Below, piece after piece: positions 20,299-27,617 of a stretch of DNA of 64,000 nt. The position numbers were made by a program, and so were the translations under genes. Positions within the stretch are counted from its first letter, which is position 1. Each line of letters opens with the position of its first letter. The stretch comes from a virus. Below the pieces are notes generated by a model. That model did no database searches. It had not been told where the DNA came from and saw only the letters and a program-made list of their open reading frames with translations. The stretch spans positions 1 to 64,000 of the IMG/VR virus record IMGVR_UViG_3300042362_000298, one strand, 5' to 3'.

Positions 20299-21523
20299 TT
20301 TCTCTCCACCCCAGCAGCCCTGTAGCCTGCTCGCTGGAGCTGCATTGAATAGTCAAAGCTATAACGTCGCTAGTACCGTCAATGGTACTGCCAAGTGCTA
20401 AGGCGAGTCCGCTTTCGGGGTCAAATTCAATACTACTGCGCGATGCCACCAAACCTCCTCCAATAACAGTGCCACCGGAAAAAGTGCCGCTGCTCATAAC
20501 CTCCACATTTCCCCTGCCATTACTAGCAGCAGTCCATGCGCCACTGATGGTTGGATTAAGCCGTAGGCGCCATTGCGCGACAACATTAGAAGCTGGATTT
20601 CCGCCTATACTGGCATCAATTTGAGCGGGAATTATCACGTTATCGGTGCGACCGCTAGCAATGCGAATAGCTGCTACAAGCGTTTCCGCGCTGATAGCAG
20701 TAAATGTTTCCACCCCTCGACCAGCTATATAGATGGGCCCCGTTGGCTGATAACCACCCTCGCTGACAACAGCAGTGCAAATCTGCCTTAGCGATGCATT
20801 AGCGGCGATGGAAGAAGAATTGTGAATTCGATAAGACACTGGCAATGTTGCCGATGTCATATAAACACTATCAATCGTGTTGGCATGGTTAAATTCGTGG
20901 CAATATTTAATTTCTCCGTCAACAACGAATCCACACCTTACGCGCCCCACGCCCAGCCATTCCAGGTCGGCAGTAAAAATATTAGCTTTTGAAAAATCTA
21001 AGGCAGAAAAAGTGTCAATATTCCACGACGACTGAGGGACAATGTTCTCTACCACTGTTCCTGTTGCTTTACTGCGAACAACGAACGAAATGGTCGTACC
21101 ATTTGCTCTCAACATTACACCATTGTTGTCGTTAAAAAAGCCAATCTCCTGCACCAAGCCATCCGTGGGAGCATTGCCAACGAAACTAGCCAGCACCATC
21201 AAGCTTTTGCCCGGCTGATAAGGCAGGCTCCGCTTGGAGCGCCGCAACACTGTATCTCCAGACGCAGTGGTGGTATTTAACTCTAAGGAGCTTTCATTTG
21301 GCAGATAAAGAGTGCTTCCGCTACCTACAGATTGTTCGTCCCACAGATCGGTGCGCTTACTGTATTGCAATGCCGAATCAAACAATGTGAACGGCTCGCT
21401 AAAGCGTTGTCTACCAAAAGCATCAAGAGCGCCACTGTCGGGGCCCTTGGCGAGTATTTGCCCGCGATGATCAGCCTCAATATGGGTTTCAAACTGCTCA
21501 CCACCGCGCACAATTTGCCCCAT
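20291..21523 (-). CDS. Virion structural protein (410 aa)
   Basis: ATG 21523. The start has DAFGRQRFSEPFTLFDSALQ and YSKRTDLWDEQ, a pattern I recall from large cyanophage structural proteins. The rest is beta-rich with many Ser/Thr/Gly residues, as in tail fibres or virion decoration proteins. It is encoded at the distal end of the late region after the fibre genes. Confidence 0.6.
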   Translation of the reverse strand: MGQIVRGGEQFETHIEADHRGQILAKGPDSGALDAFGRQRFSEPFTLFDSALQYSKRTDLWDEQSVGSGSTLYLPNESSLELNTTTASGDTVLRRSKRSLPYQPGKSLMVLASFVGNAPTDGLVQEIGFFNDNNGVMLRANGTTISFVVRSKATGTVVENIVPQSSWNIDTFSALDFSKANIFTADLEWLGVGRVRCGFVVDGEIKYCHEFNHANTIDSVYMTSATLPVSYRIHNSSSIAANASLRQICTAVVSEGGYQPTGPIYIAGRGVETFTAISAETLVAAIRIASGRTDNVIIPAQIDASIGGNPASNVVAQWRLRLNPTISGAWTAASNGRGNVEVMSSGTFSGGTVIGGGLVASRSSIEFDPESGLALALGSTIDGTSDVIALTIQCSSSEQATGLLGWREIV

Positions 21524-21525
21524 GA

Positions 21526-21774
21526 CTAATCCCTAGCTTTCTCTCCATCGTAACAATAAGCCTGTTCGTATTCAGTGCCAATGCACAGCATGCCTTCAAT
21601 AACACTTTGCGGGGCATAGCCGCATGCCACCATAAACTGAAAGTATGCCCTAGCCAGCGCAGTGGCCGTGTCGGCGCTGTAAGTGTGATTGATTTCTTGG
21701 TACGAACAAGTGTCGTGCATCACGCCATCGTCAGAAAAACGATGGGAAAAGGAAATTGAGTTGACGAAGGCCAT
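21526..21774 (-). CDS. Hypothetical protein (82 aa)
   Basis: ATG 21774 (MAFVNSISFSHRFSDDGVMH). It has a central helix (SADTATALARAYFQFMVACG) and a tyrosine-rich acidic end. It lies just below a strong minus-strand terminator, so it must have its own start point or depend on read-through. Unknown. Confidence 0.55.
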   Translation of the reverse strand: MAFVNSISFSHRFSDDGVMHDTCSYQEINHTYSADTATALARAYFQFMVACGYAPQSVIEGMLCIGTEYEQAYCYDGEKARD

Positions 21775-21803
21775 AAAAGAAAAGAGGCAGCCCTTAGGCT
21801 ACC
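21774..21803 (-). terminator. Rho-independent terminator
   Basis: Minus strand GGTAGCC-TAAG-GGCTGCC (7 bp with one G-U) followed by TCTTTTCTTTT, between the basic protein gene and the gene at 21526-21774. Confidence 0.75.
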
Positions 21804-21820
21804 TCCTGCTCTTGCCATCG

Positions 21821-21958
21821 TCAACCGCCCTGTCCACGCTTTAGCTTCCTTCCGTGACTTGGCTTGCTGTTTTTGCCTTGCCCCTGACGAGTGGTCTTGG
21901 GACGAGAAACGATGATGCGCTTGCTACTGGAAGCTCCGGCTTTGCTTTTGACGGCCAC
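21821..21958 (-). CDS. Small very basic protein (45 aa)
   Basis: GTG 21958 to TGA 21821. MAVKSKAGASSSKRIIVSRP is followed by KTTRQGQGKNSKPSHGRKLK: about one third Lys/Arg and unstructured. Such short basic proteins occur near structural genes in cyanophages and may bind DNA or the virion. It ends at a terminator. Confidence 0.55.
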   Translation of the reverse strand: MAVKSKAGASSSKRIIVSRPKTTRQGQGKNSKPSHGRKLKRGQGG

Positions 21959-21981
21959 GAGGACAATGCGAAAAGAAAAGC

Positions 21982-22245
21982 TTAGCTAGCCCAAGGCGTG
22001 CCAGTGCCTTTCGTGGGAGCCTTTTGCTGGTCAATTTGAGCCTGAAGAGCGCCCAGAATTTCAGCCACCTTCTCCTCTCCGAACTTGTCAAGAAGCCAGC
22101 CAAGTACGATCGCTTTCGTCAGATCGGCGTATGGAATGGCTTCGTCGCCTTCTGGAGCCTCGAGGCCGATACTGCCATAGGCACTGGAGCGGTAAGTGCC
22201 ATCAAAGGCTTCAACCGTGTAGTGAAGGTGACTACTGGGCTTCGG
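21982..22245 (-). pseudogene. Remnant of a phage protein lacking its N-terminus
   Basis: An open frame from 22245 to TAA 21982 reads HYTVEAFDGTYRSSAYGSIG, EAIPYADLTKAIVLGWLLDK and EKVAEILGALQAQIDQQKAP. That is the typical C-terminal two thirds of a small phage protein family I recall from tail regions. No ATG, GTG or TTG lies in frame before the conserved part, and the expected N-terminus is replaced by the end of the gene at 22232-22453. Confidence 0.5.
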
Positions 22246-22453
22246 TTACAGGCTCACTGGCGTCGAGTTCTCTGGCAATTTCTTTGAGGTGTTCAGCGCA
22301 GCACATACCGTTCCAATCAAAATAGAATTGTTCTGCCACAGTACGAAGGGCGGCGGCAAGCATTTCAGCCTCTGTGACTTCGCAGTTATAAAGATCGGCC
22401 AAAGTGCCGTAGGCGTCCCAGACAGCTTGCGCTTGGGGTGAAAGTTCAGACAT
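22232..22453 (-). CDS. Hypothetical protein (73 aa)
   Basis: ATG 22453 (MSELSPQAQAVWDAYGTLAD). All helical (EMLAAALRTVAEQFYFDWNG, then HLKEIARELDA). I recall similar small proteins from cyanobacteria and their phages. Its end overlaps the truncated frame at 21982-22245. Confidence 0.6.
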   Translation of the reverse strand: MSELSPQAQAVWDAYGTLADLYNCEVTEAEMLAAALRTVAEQFYFDWNGMCCAEHLKEIARELDASEPVTEAQ

Positions 22454-22467
22454 AGTAGTGGGAATGA

Positions 22468-22764
22468 CTAAGGGGTGTGATCAATCTCTTCAAGAGCTTC
22501 TGCAATGTACAGGAGCCGCGAACAACTGATAATTCCAGGGCTTTCTTGGAGTTGGTTGATTGCCTCCTTAAACGCAGCGGCAAGAACTGGACCATCGCAG
22601 ATACCACGCTCACAGGCGGAGATATCAAAAGCTCGAAAGATTTCGAGCGCTATTTTGGCGCGAGACTCTTTGCCCGCACGTTTTACCCAATCTTCGGCTT
22701 GAAACCCATCCATGCAGTCAAGCCAAGGAGCGTCGTCTTTATCAGGGAGGTTGTGTTCAGTCAT
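22468..22764 (-). CDS. Hypothetical protein (98 aa)
   Basis: ATG 22764 overlaps the upstream TGA (ATGA). MTEHNLPDKDDAPWLDCMDG is followed by helices with AKIALEIFRAFDISACERG. Member of a tightly coupled string of small genes 23709 to 22468. Unknown. Confidence 0.55.
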   Translation of the reverse strand: MTEHNLPDKDDAPWLDCMDGFQAEDWVKRAGKESRAKIALEIFRAFDISACERGICDGPVLAAAFKEAINQLQESPGIISCSRLLYIAEALEEIDHTP

Positions 22765-22907
22765 TTATGAGGACCGATGCAAATGACGCGCTCGCCAATA
22801 ACAATAATAACGGCAACCTCAATCCGAGGGATGTCACCACCAAAGCCAACGCCGAAAAACAATGTTTTGTCAAAATCTGCTTTGCGGATAGAAAACCACT
22901 TAGTCAT
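22761..22907 (-). CDS. Small hypothetical protein (48 aa)
   Basis: ATG 22907 overlaps the stop of paralogue 2 and its own stop overlaps the next ATG. MTKWFSIRKADFDKTLFFGV is followed by a hydrophobic strand-rich end (RIEVAVIIVIGERVICIGPH). Coupling at both ends argues that it is translated. Confidence 0.5.
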   Translation of the reverse strand: MTKWFSIRKADFDKTLFFGVGFGGDIPRIEVAVIIVIGERVICIGPHK

Positions 22908-23259
22908 CGAGCTGCTCCACGGCACGGCGAAGATCTTGCAGGATTTCAGGCAAGTAATGCCCATCCCGCTCCATCACTTCTAGATGCTTCAGGGATTGCT
23001 CCTTCAAGCTCGGCTGCTTAGGCTCGGGGCGGCGAGCGGCGCGGATGTAGCGAGCAAAGTCATAAGCATCCTCACCTGCGTCAATCTCAACCAGCCTTAG
23101 GCACGCCTTCAGCTCTTGGTCTGCGCCCCATTGGGCGGCGCGGGTGGCGATGTGCTGTTCATAAGCCCAGTGTTCATCGTTGTATGGCACGCCTGAAAGA
23201 TTGGCGTCGTGCCCCCACTTTTCAACAAGTTCCAGTGGCACGGTGATGGGGTGGGTCAT
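22900..23259 (-). CDS. ITPPPELVQQW-family protein (119 aa), paralogue 2
   Basis: ATG 23259 (MTHPITVPLELVEKWGHDAN). It shares AAQWGADQELKAC, RAARRPEPKQPSLKEQSLKH and the C-terminal AVEQLDD with paralogue 3 and the early-region paralogue at 8165. Possibly exchanged between phage and host. Function unknown. Confidence 0.7.
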   Translation of the reverse strand: MTHPITVPLELVEKWGHDANLSGVPYNDEHWAYEQHIATRAAQWGADQELKACLRLVEIDAGEDAYDFARYIRAARRPEPKQPSLKEQSLKHLEVMERDGHYLPEILQDLRRAVEQLDD

Positions 23260-23363
23260 TGTGTCAACCTCCAACAATAAGAAAGGTGTGCTCGTTGAAT
23301 GTCCTCCTTAATCGCAAGTAAGTGCTTCTGACCAGTCATTGCTGCTGCTCGGAAGTCAGTCAT
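23256..23363 (-). CDS. Micropeptide between paralogues (35 aa)
   Basis: ATG 23363 overlaps the stop of paralogue 3 (GATGACTGA) and its TGA overlaps the ATG of paralogue 2. MTDFRAAAMTGQKHLLAIKE is followed by DIQRAHLSYCWRLTQ. The perfect coupling on both sides is the main evidence. Confidence 0.5.
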   Translation of the reverse strand: MTDFRAAAMTGQKHLLAIKEDIQRAHLSYCWRLTQ

Positions 23364-23709
23364 CGAGTTGCTCCAGTGCTTTACGAACAATTGAAAAGTC
23401 GTTAATGTCCCAACTTGGGTCTTCTGCTTTATTTAGCAGAGCTAGCGCTTGCTCTTTCAAGCTCGGCGGCTTAGGGCGGCGGGCGGCGCGGAGGGCTTCT
23501 GTTTGCCATAGCGCGGTTTTGGATTTAGTGCGAAGCCACTCGCAGCACGCCTCCAGCTCCTGGTCGGCGCCCCATTGGGCGGCATGGTGAGCAATGAATA
23601 GCTCGTAGCCCCAATTCTCGTCGTCGGAATTAAGAGGGCTGCTGGCTGCCCACTGCTGCACCAGCTCCGGCGGTGGGGTGATGGGATACCTGTAGTCTTC
23701 TTGGGTCAT
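23356..23709 (-). CDS. ITPPPELVQQW-family protein (117 aa), paralogue 3
   Basis: ATG 23709 (MTQEDYRYPITPPPELVQQW). It has AAQWGADQELEACCEWLRTK, RAARRPKPPSLKEQALALLN and a final ALEQLDD. It is the first gene of the coupled set, opposite the plus-strand RNA candidate at 23.8 kb. Confidence 0.7.
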   Translation of the reverse strand: MTQEDYRYPITPPPELVQQWAASSPLNSDDENWGYELFIAHHAAQWGADQELEACCEWLRTKSKTALWQTEALRAARRPKPPSLKEQALALLNKAEDPSWDINDFSIVRKALEQLDD

Positions 23710-23779
23710 GGTCTCCAGGGGATCGTGGCCGGGGCAGGGTGTTGACGCACCGCTGCTCCACCACACTACCATGTGCTAC

Positions 23780-23858
23780 AGTGCTTCGGCTGACAAGGCA
23801 CCGCAACGGTTGTGATATTCCGTTGCACGGGGGCAGGGGTGAGATCCTGCCCCTTTTT
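23780..23858 (+). ncRNA. Candidate small RNA with intrinsic terminator
   Basis: On the plus strand, against all neighbouring genes: GCAACGG/CCGTTGC (23803-23809 with 23820-23826), then a strong terminator GGGGCAGG/CCTGCCCC (23830-23837 with 23846-23853) followed by TTTTT. TTGACG at 23742 with TACCAT at 23767 could be a weak promoter. The same hairpin may instead end the minus gene at 23857. Confidence 0.4.
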
Positions 23859-24000
23859 AATGCCGAGCAACACGGCGATACTCTTCAAGGAACTCCTCGC
23901 CCATCAACTCCACCAGTTGCTCGTGGGTGACGTTGTTGATCAAGCAAAGGCTTTCCCTGAAGCGCCTCTCGTTTTCCTCCGCTGTGATTTCTTCAGGCAT
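23857..24000 (-). CDS. Small acidic protein (47 aa)
   Basis: ATG 24000 (MPEEITAEENERRFRESLCL) to TAA 23857. Two helices separated by NNVTHEQLVELMGEE, ending YRRVARH. It lies after the S74 fibre gene. I recall similar 47-aa proteins in Synechococcus phages. Confidence 0.55.
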   Translation of the reverse strand: MPEEITAEENERRFRESLCLINNVTHEQLVELMGEEFLEEYRRVARH

Positions 24001-24014
24001 AGTAACGAGTAGGA

Positions 24015-25079
24015 CTACGACGCCTCAAGGGCTGACAGCCGAGCTTCCATTGCTTCGATCTGCTCCTTTTGCCGCTTGATCAGGTTCAGTAGATGGGGCA
24101 CGAAACGGTCGTACTGAACGCCTTCGGGTTCGGGAACTTCAAGGGGAACATCTTTGGCTTCTCCGTTCTCGCCAACGACACGCTCGACTGTTTTCCAATG
24201 AACCAGACGAGGATCAATCTGTGCAACTTCTTCTGCAATAAAACCCCACCAGCCCCAGGTTGCGTTGTCTTCGTTGCAAAGCGAACGATAATAAACTGGG
24301 CGGCAGTTTAAAACGTTATCAGCGTATTGGTTTTCAAGTGTTTCTACATTTGTTTTGTACTTAATAGATGATGTCGACCGTCCAAGGTAACCAGATGAAG
24401 TAATAAATCCGTTTGCTGCAGATGCCGTCGTATTGTTGTAAGGAGATAGCGTGGAAAGTCCGGTGTAAATGGCTCCATCTGATCTAATAAACATATTTTG
24501 CGTCGGGCTGCTCGCTCCGTCGGCGGTCGTCGATAGTACAATCCTGCCCGGCATGTCGTTAGCGCCGGGGGTGCCATCTACAAAGGCTTCAATTCGCGCT
24601 GCTTCAACAAACTCAGTGCCGTCTGATCCTTGGAATGACAGTGCGCCTACTTGATCATCTGCAATGACAACGGTTGTACCCCCAATAGAATTGGAGCGAT
24701 GTTTTGCAAAGATATGCCAAGGACCGCCTGCTCCTGCGACACCATAAATATGTCCCGCATAACGCTGGGCATTATTATTTGCCCCTTCAACTTGAACTAA
24801 AGCCGTCTCTGTTGAATTAAAGAAATTGCCACGCGCAGTAGACGTGCCAACTAAAAGTCTAGAACTCGAGTCAATGCGCATGGCTTCACTGCCACCCTCA
24901 GCAAACGCAATAGTGTCTGCTGCCGGAAAAAATATGCCGGTGTTGGGGTCGCTGGTTGGCTGTAGCGCTGGGGCTGATGCGGTGCCTGCTTGAAGCACCA
25001 CGTTCCCGCTGCTGTCCAGCACGATGTTGTTGCTGGCCGAGCTGGGATGCTTGATGTTTGTGACGTTGATCGATGACAT
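24015..25079 (-). CDS. Tail fibre with C-terminal S74 chaperone domain
   Basis: ATG 25079, 354 aa. The N-terminal half carries repeated phage-fibre motifs (NTGIFFPAADTIAFAEGGSE and SRLLVGTSTA). The last ~110 residues are a Peptidase_S74 intramolecular chaperone: SSIKYKTNVETLENQ, NCRPVYY, GFIAEEVAQIDPRLVHW, VQYDRFVPHLLNLIK and a final coiled coil. This domain trimerises the fibre and usually cuts itself off. Probably receptor binding. Confidence 0.8.
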   Translation of the reverse strand: MSSINVTNIKHPSSASNNIVLDSSGNVVLQAGTASAPALQPTSDPNTGIFFPAADTIAFAEGGSEAMRIDSSSRLLVGTSTARGNFFNSTETALVQVEGANNNAQRYAGHIYGVAGAGGPWHIFAKHRSNSIGGTTVVIADDQVGALSFQGSDGTEFVEAARIEAFVDGTPGANDMPGRIVLSTTADGASSPTQNMFIRSDGAIYTGLSTLSPYNNTTASAANGFITSSGYLGRSTSSIKYKTNVETLENQYADNVLNCRPVYYRSLCNEDNATWGWWGFIAEEVAQIDPRLVHWKTVERVVGENGEAKDVPLEVPEPEGVQYDRFVPHLLNLIKRQKEQIEAMEARLSALEAS

Positions 25080-25082
25080 GGC

Positions 25083-25364
25083 TCAAGCCTCCGACGGGTA
25101 GGGGAAACGGGCGCGGATGGCCTCCACTGCGGCGGTCCAGTCATCCATGCTGACTTCGCCGCGCTGCGCCTTGAAGAACAGCGGGTCCGCTTCGGCGGCA
25201 TAGGCAGCGGCGCGTTGCTGCTGGGCTTGCATCTGAGCAGCCTTGGCCTCGACAGCCTGCCGGTCGTACTCGACGGGGTTGCCATCGGCGTCGAACGCTT
25301 CCTCGCCAACGGTGCGAACGACGTTGGGATGGAACGCGTGAATGGCAGAAGCGAAGTACATCAT
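25083..25364 (-). CDS. Tail-fibre associated protein (93 aa)
   Basis: ATG 25364 (MMYFASAIHAFHPNVVRTVG). A glutamine-rich coiled coil (EAKAAQMQAQQQRAAAYAAE) is followed by ADPLFFKAQRGEVSMDDWTA and a short RARFPYP end. This C-terminal pattern is common in small proteins beside phage fibres and may be a fibre chaperone. Confidence 0.6.
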   Translation of the reverse strand: MMYFASAIHAFHPNVVRTVGEEAFDADGNPVEYDRQAVEAKAAQMQAQQQRAAAYAAEADPLFFKAQRGEVSMDDWTAAVEAIRARFPYPSEA

Positions 25365-25891
25365 GCTGCTACCTCCATCAAGGTGATGGTAGAAACGGCG
25401 CTATTTATTTGAACACTAGAATTACTCGTATCGGAATTTAATTGTGTTTTATAAGTCACAGCAGAAGTTGTATTAGGGGAATCCAAATATTCAATAGATA
25501 CAGAGCCAATACGATTTGCTGTGGCTGTACCTGTATAGCCTGCCGTTAGGTCCATTACGGCTATCTGAGTAGAGGCACGCAAAAGCCTTAATCCAGCGTA
25601 ATTGTCGTTTGTTTTTCCAACACCGTTTTGATGCACTGTTATCAAAATTTTGCTTGATGCTGATGTTGGCGTAATTGTTGCCGCCAGTGTAGTGTCAACA
25701 TAAGTTGAGCTGGTTGCCGAAACGCCCGTCGAAGTCGTCTCATTCACCACCTGCAAAATGTTCCCCGCCCGATTCAAGCGGTCCAGCGTGCCGCCAGTGC
25801 CGGGCAGGGTGAAGGTCTGGTCGCCAGCAATGGCCGGAGCGTCAAGCTCGCTGTAGCCACTGGTGCTTCCGTTAAGCCTTAAAGGACTCAT
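25361..25891 (-). CDS. Tail fibre-like protein (176 aa)
   Basis: ATG 25891 (MSPLRLNGSTSGYSELDAPA), coupled by ATGA to the upstream gene. IAGDQTFTLPGTGGTLDRLN is a widespread fibre-start motif. The remaining ~130 residues form a Thr/Ser-rich beta domain (ATITPTSASSKILITVHQNG) like phage head-binding or receptor domains. Confidence 0.65.
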   Translation of the reverse strand: MSPLRLNGSTSGYSELDAPAIAGDQTFTLPGTGGTLDRLNRAGNILQVVNETTSTGVSATSSTYVDTTLAATITPTSASSKILITVHQNGVGKTNDNYAGLRLLRASTQIAVMDLTAGYTGTATANRIGSVSIEYLDSPNTTSAVTYKTQLNSDTSNSSVQINSAVSTITLMEVAA

Positions 25892-26157
25892 GATGTCACC
25901 TCCTCGGTGGTAGCTGCGGCGTCTAATGCGGCCTGGTAAGCAGCGATCACCTCTGGCGTCCACAGTGCTGCGGCAACTGCTTGGAGTTCTTCGCAGTCGT
26001 CACTTACGTCATCACCGGGGACGCGGCAATGGCGGTGATAAGTGCGACCGACTTCTGTGCCGTCCTTTTCAATCACATCTGCGCGGCGGCATTGGATGAT
26101 CGAGTAGGGCGGGATGATTTCTAGCTTGTGCTCGTGGCGTTCAGTGAAAGTAGCCAT
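25888..26157 (-). CDS. Conserved fibre-region protein (89 aa)
   Basis: ATG 26157 (MATFTERHEHKLEIIPPYSI). IIQCRRADVIEKDGTEVGRT and the YHRH motif, then VAAALWTPEVIAAYQAALDA, form a pattern I recall beside fibre genes of several cyanophages. Two-part fold: a beta sandwich start and a helical end. Unknown role. Confidence 0.6.
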   Translation of the reverse strand: MATFTERHEHKLEIIPPYSIIQCRRADVIEKDGTEVGRTYHRHCRVPGDDVSDDCEELQAVAAALWTPEVIAAYQAALDAAATTEEVTS

Positions 26158-26218
26158 TAGGAATGTCCTCCAGACATAACGGGTTTAGGCGTAGTTTTGA
26201 GCCATTGCGGGCTTAAAA

Positions 26219-26911
26219 TTAAACAGACCAATAAGTGATCGACCACTGAAACGAAAAGTTTGCATCTGTCATGTCAGCAGAATTTAAATTTGCTGCAGTA
26301 GTAACACCACTATTGTTTGAATATTTTTTTAGATCTATTGTGGATGTGTTTGGTTGAATTAATGCTCCCAGCGGAAAGCCGGAACCATCGAATATACTTG
26401 GATTACCAAGTAAATATCCTTGAAAAAAATTACCAATATTGGGGGTGGCAAAAGGAAGACCTGTCACAGTAACTGCGTTAGCACCAGAGCCAGCACTGCA
26501 TCTTATTTGAGAATACCCGACAAGCGTAACCTGATTGCCTACTTTTGTGTATCTTGCGACATTAGCTATAGTTGTAAAAGTTGCTCCGGTTGCATTAAAC
26601 ACAGGCGTCCAAGTTCCCTCCTCGTAATCATCCAGCGTATTTGCATTACTTGCTGCAACTGCTGTTGCCGGGAAGGTGATGCCGCCAGACAGTTCCAGTA
26701 CGCCACCGTTGGCAGTAGCACTGGTCACTCCTACCAGTAAACGACCACTGTCGTCAAAGCGTGCTACTTCTGCTCCACCTTCGGCAAAAGCAATCGTGTC
26801 AGCCGCTGGAAAGAAAACACCAGTGTCACTGTCTCCCCCTTGGTAAGCAGGCGTAGAGGCTGATCCATCGACGCCACTGATGCCTGTTGAGCCGTTAATC
26901 GTTACTGACAT
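26219..26911 (-). CDS. Tail fibre protein (230 aa)
   Basis: ATG 26911 (MSVTINGSTGISGVDGSAST). It repeats the module of the S74 fibre (DTGVFFPAADTIAFAEGGAE and GRLLVGVTSA), then has LDDYEEGTWTPVFNA, the signature opening of a C1q-like/beta-jelly fibre tip. No S74 domain. Probably another receptor-binding subunit. Confidence 0.7.
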   Translation of the reverse strand: MSVTINGSTGISGVDGSASTPAYQGGDSDTGVFFPAADTIAFAEGGAEVARFDDSGRLLVGVTSATANGGVLELSGGITFPATAVAASNANTLDDYEEGTWTPVFNATGATFTTIANVARYTKVGNQVTLVGYSQIRCSAGSGANAVTVTGLPFATPNIGNFFQGYLLGNPSIFDGSGFPLGALIQPNTSTIDLKKYSNNSGVTTAANLNSADMTDANFSFQWSITYWSV

Positions 26912-26958
26912 GGCTTACACCTCCTGAGCAGTGGTAGTGTCCGAGACTAGTTTTTCCA

Positions 26959-27540
26959 TTAGACGATCACCCACGATTGGCCGCTCGGCACCGTCACGGT
27001 GACGCCGGAGGAAATTGTCACAGGACCAGCGGTCATGGCGTTTTTGCTTGTAGTTAAAGTGTAGCTCTGCGTGACGGACTGAGCGTTTTCGTAAAACACA
27101 TCGTCACTACCACCACCTGTAGCACCACCACCAATAGCGCCCCAATTACTGCTTTTGTAGCCTTCGAACTGGTTGAGTGTGGTGTTGTAGCGGATCATCC
27201 CGTTAACGGGACTACCGGGACGCTCGCCAGTTGTGCCATCCGGCAGCTCAATCGCGTCTGTCGTTCCGAAGATCACTGCGCCTGTGAAGGTGCCGCCAGC
27301 CAGCGGCATCAGACCAAGGTTCGTGCTGGCCAGCGTGCCAACTGTCACCCAAGCGTTATTGGCCGCATTGCGGATCTTCAACAACCCTGTCGTCGTGTCT
27401 GCCCACCATTGGTAGGCGTAGGTCGTTGCTGGCGCGGTCGCGCTGCTGTTATTGCTAACGATAGCAGCTAGCGCATCATTTAGATCGCTACGGACTGCAG
27501 CCCCAGTGCCATTGGAAATAATATAATCGTGGGTTGGCAC
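26959..27540 (-). CDS. Tail fibre or appendage protein (193 aa)
   Basis: GTG 27540 (MPTHDYIISNGTGAAVRSDL). NGTGAAVRSDLNDALAAIVS, TYAYQWWADTTTGLLKIRNA and GTTGERPGSPVNGMIRYNTT are typical fibre modules. The end (PVTISSGVTVTVPSGQSWVI) is a common terminal strand motif. It lies just after the gpJ-like gene. Confidence 0.7.
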   Translation of the reverse strand: MPTHDYIISNGTGAAVRSDLNDALAAIVSNNSSATAPATTYAYQWWADTTTGLLKIRNAANNAWVTVGTLASTNLGLMPLAGGTFTGAVIFGTTDAIELPDGTTGERPGSPVNGMIRYNTTLNQFEGYKSSNWGAIGGGATGGGSDDVFYENAQSVTQSYTLTTSKNAMTAGPVTISSGVTVTVPSGQSWVIV

Positions 27541-27617
27541 AGATTGATCTCACGAACACTATTAGCCTACATCTTAAAGCATTAAAAACAAAAGGAAGCG
27601 ATGGAGGATGGGAATGG

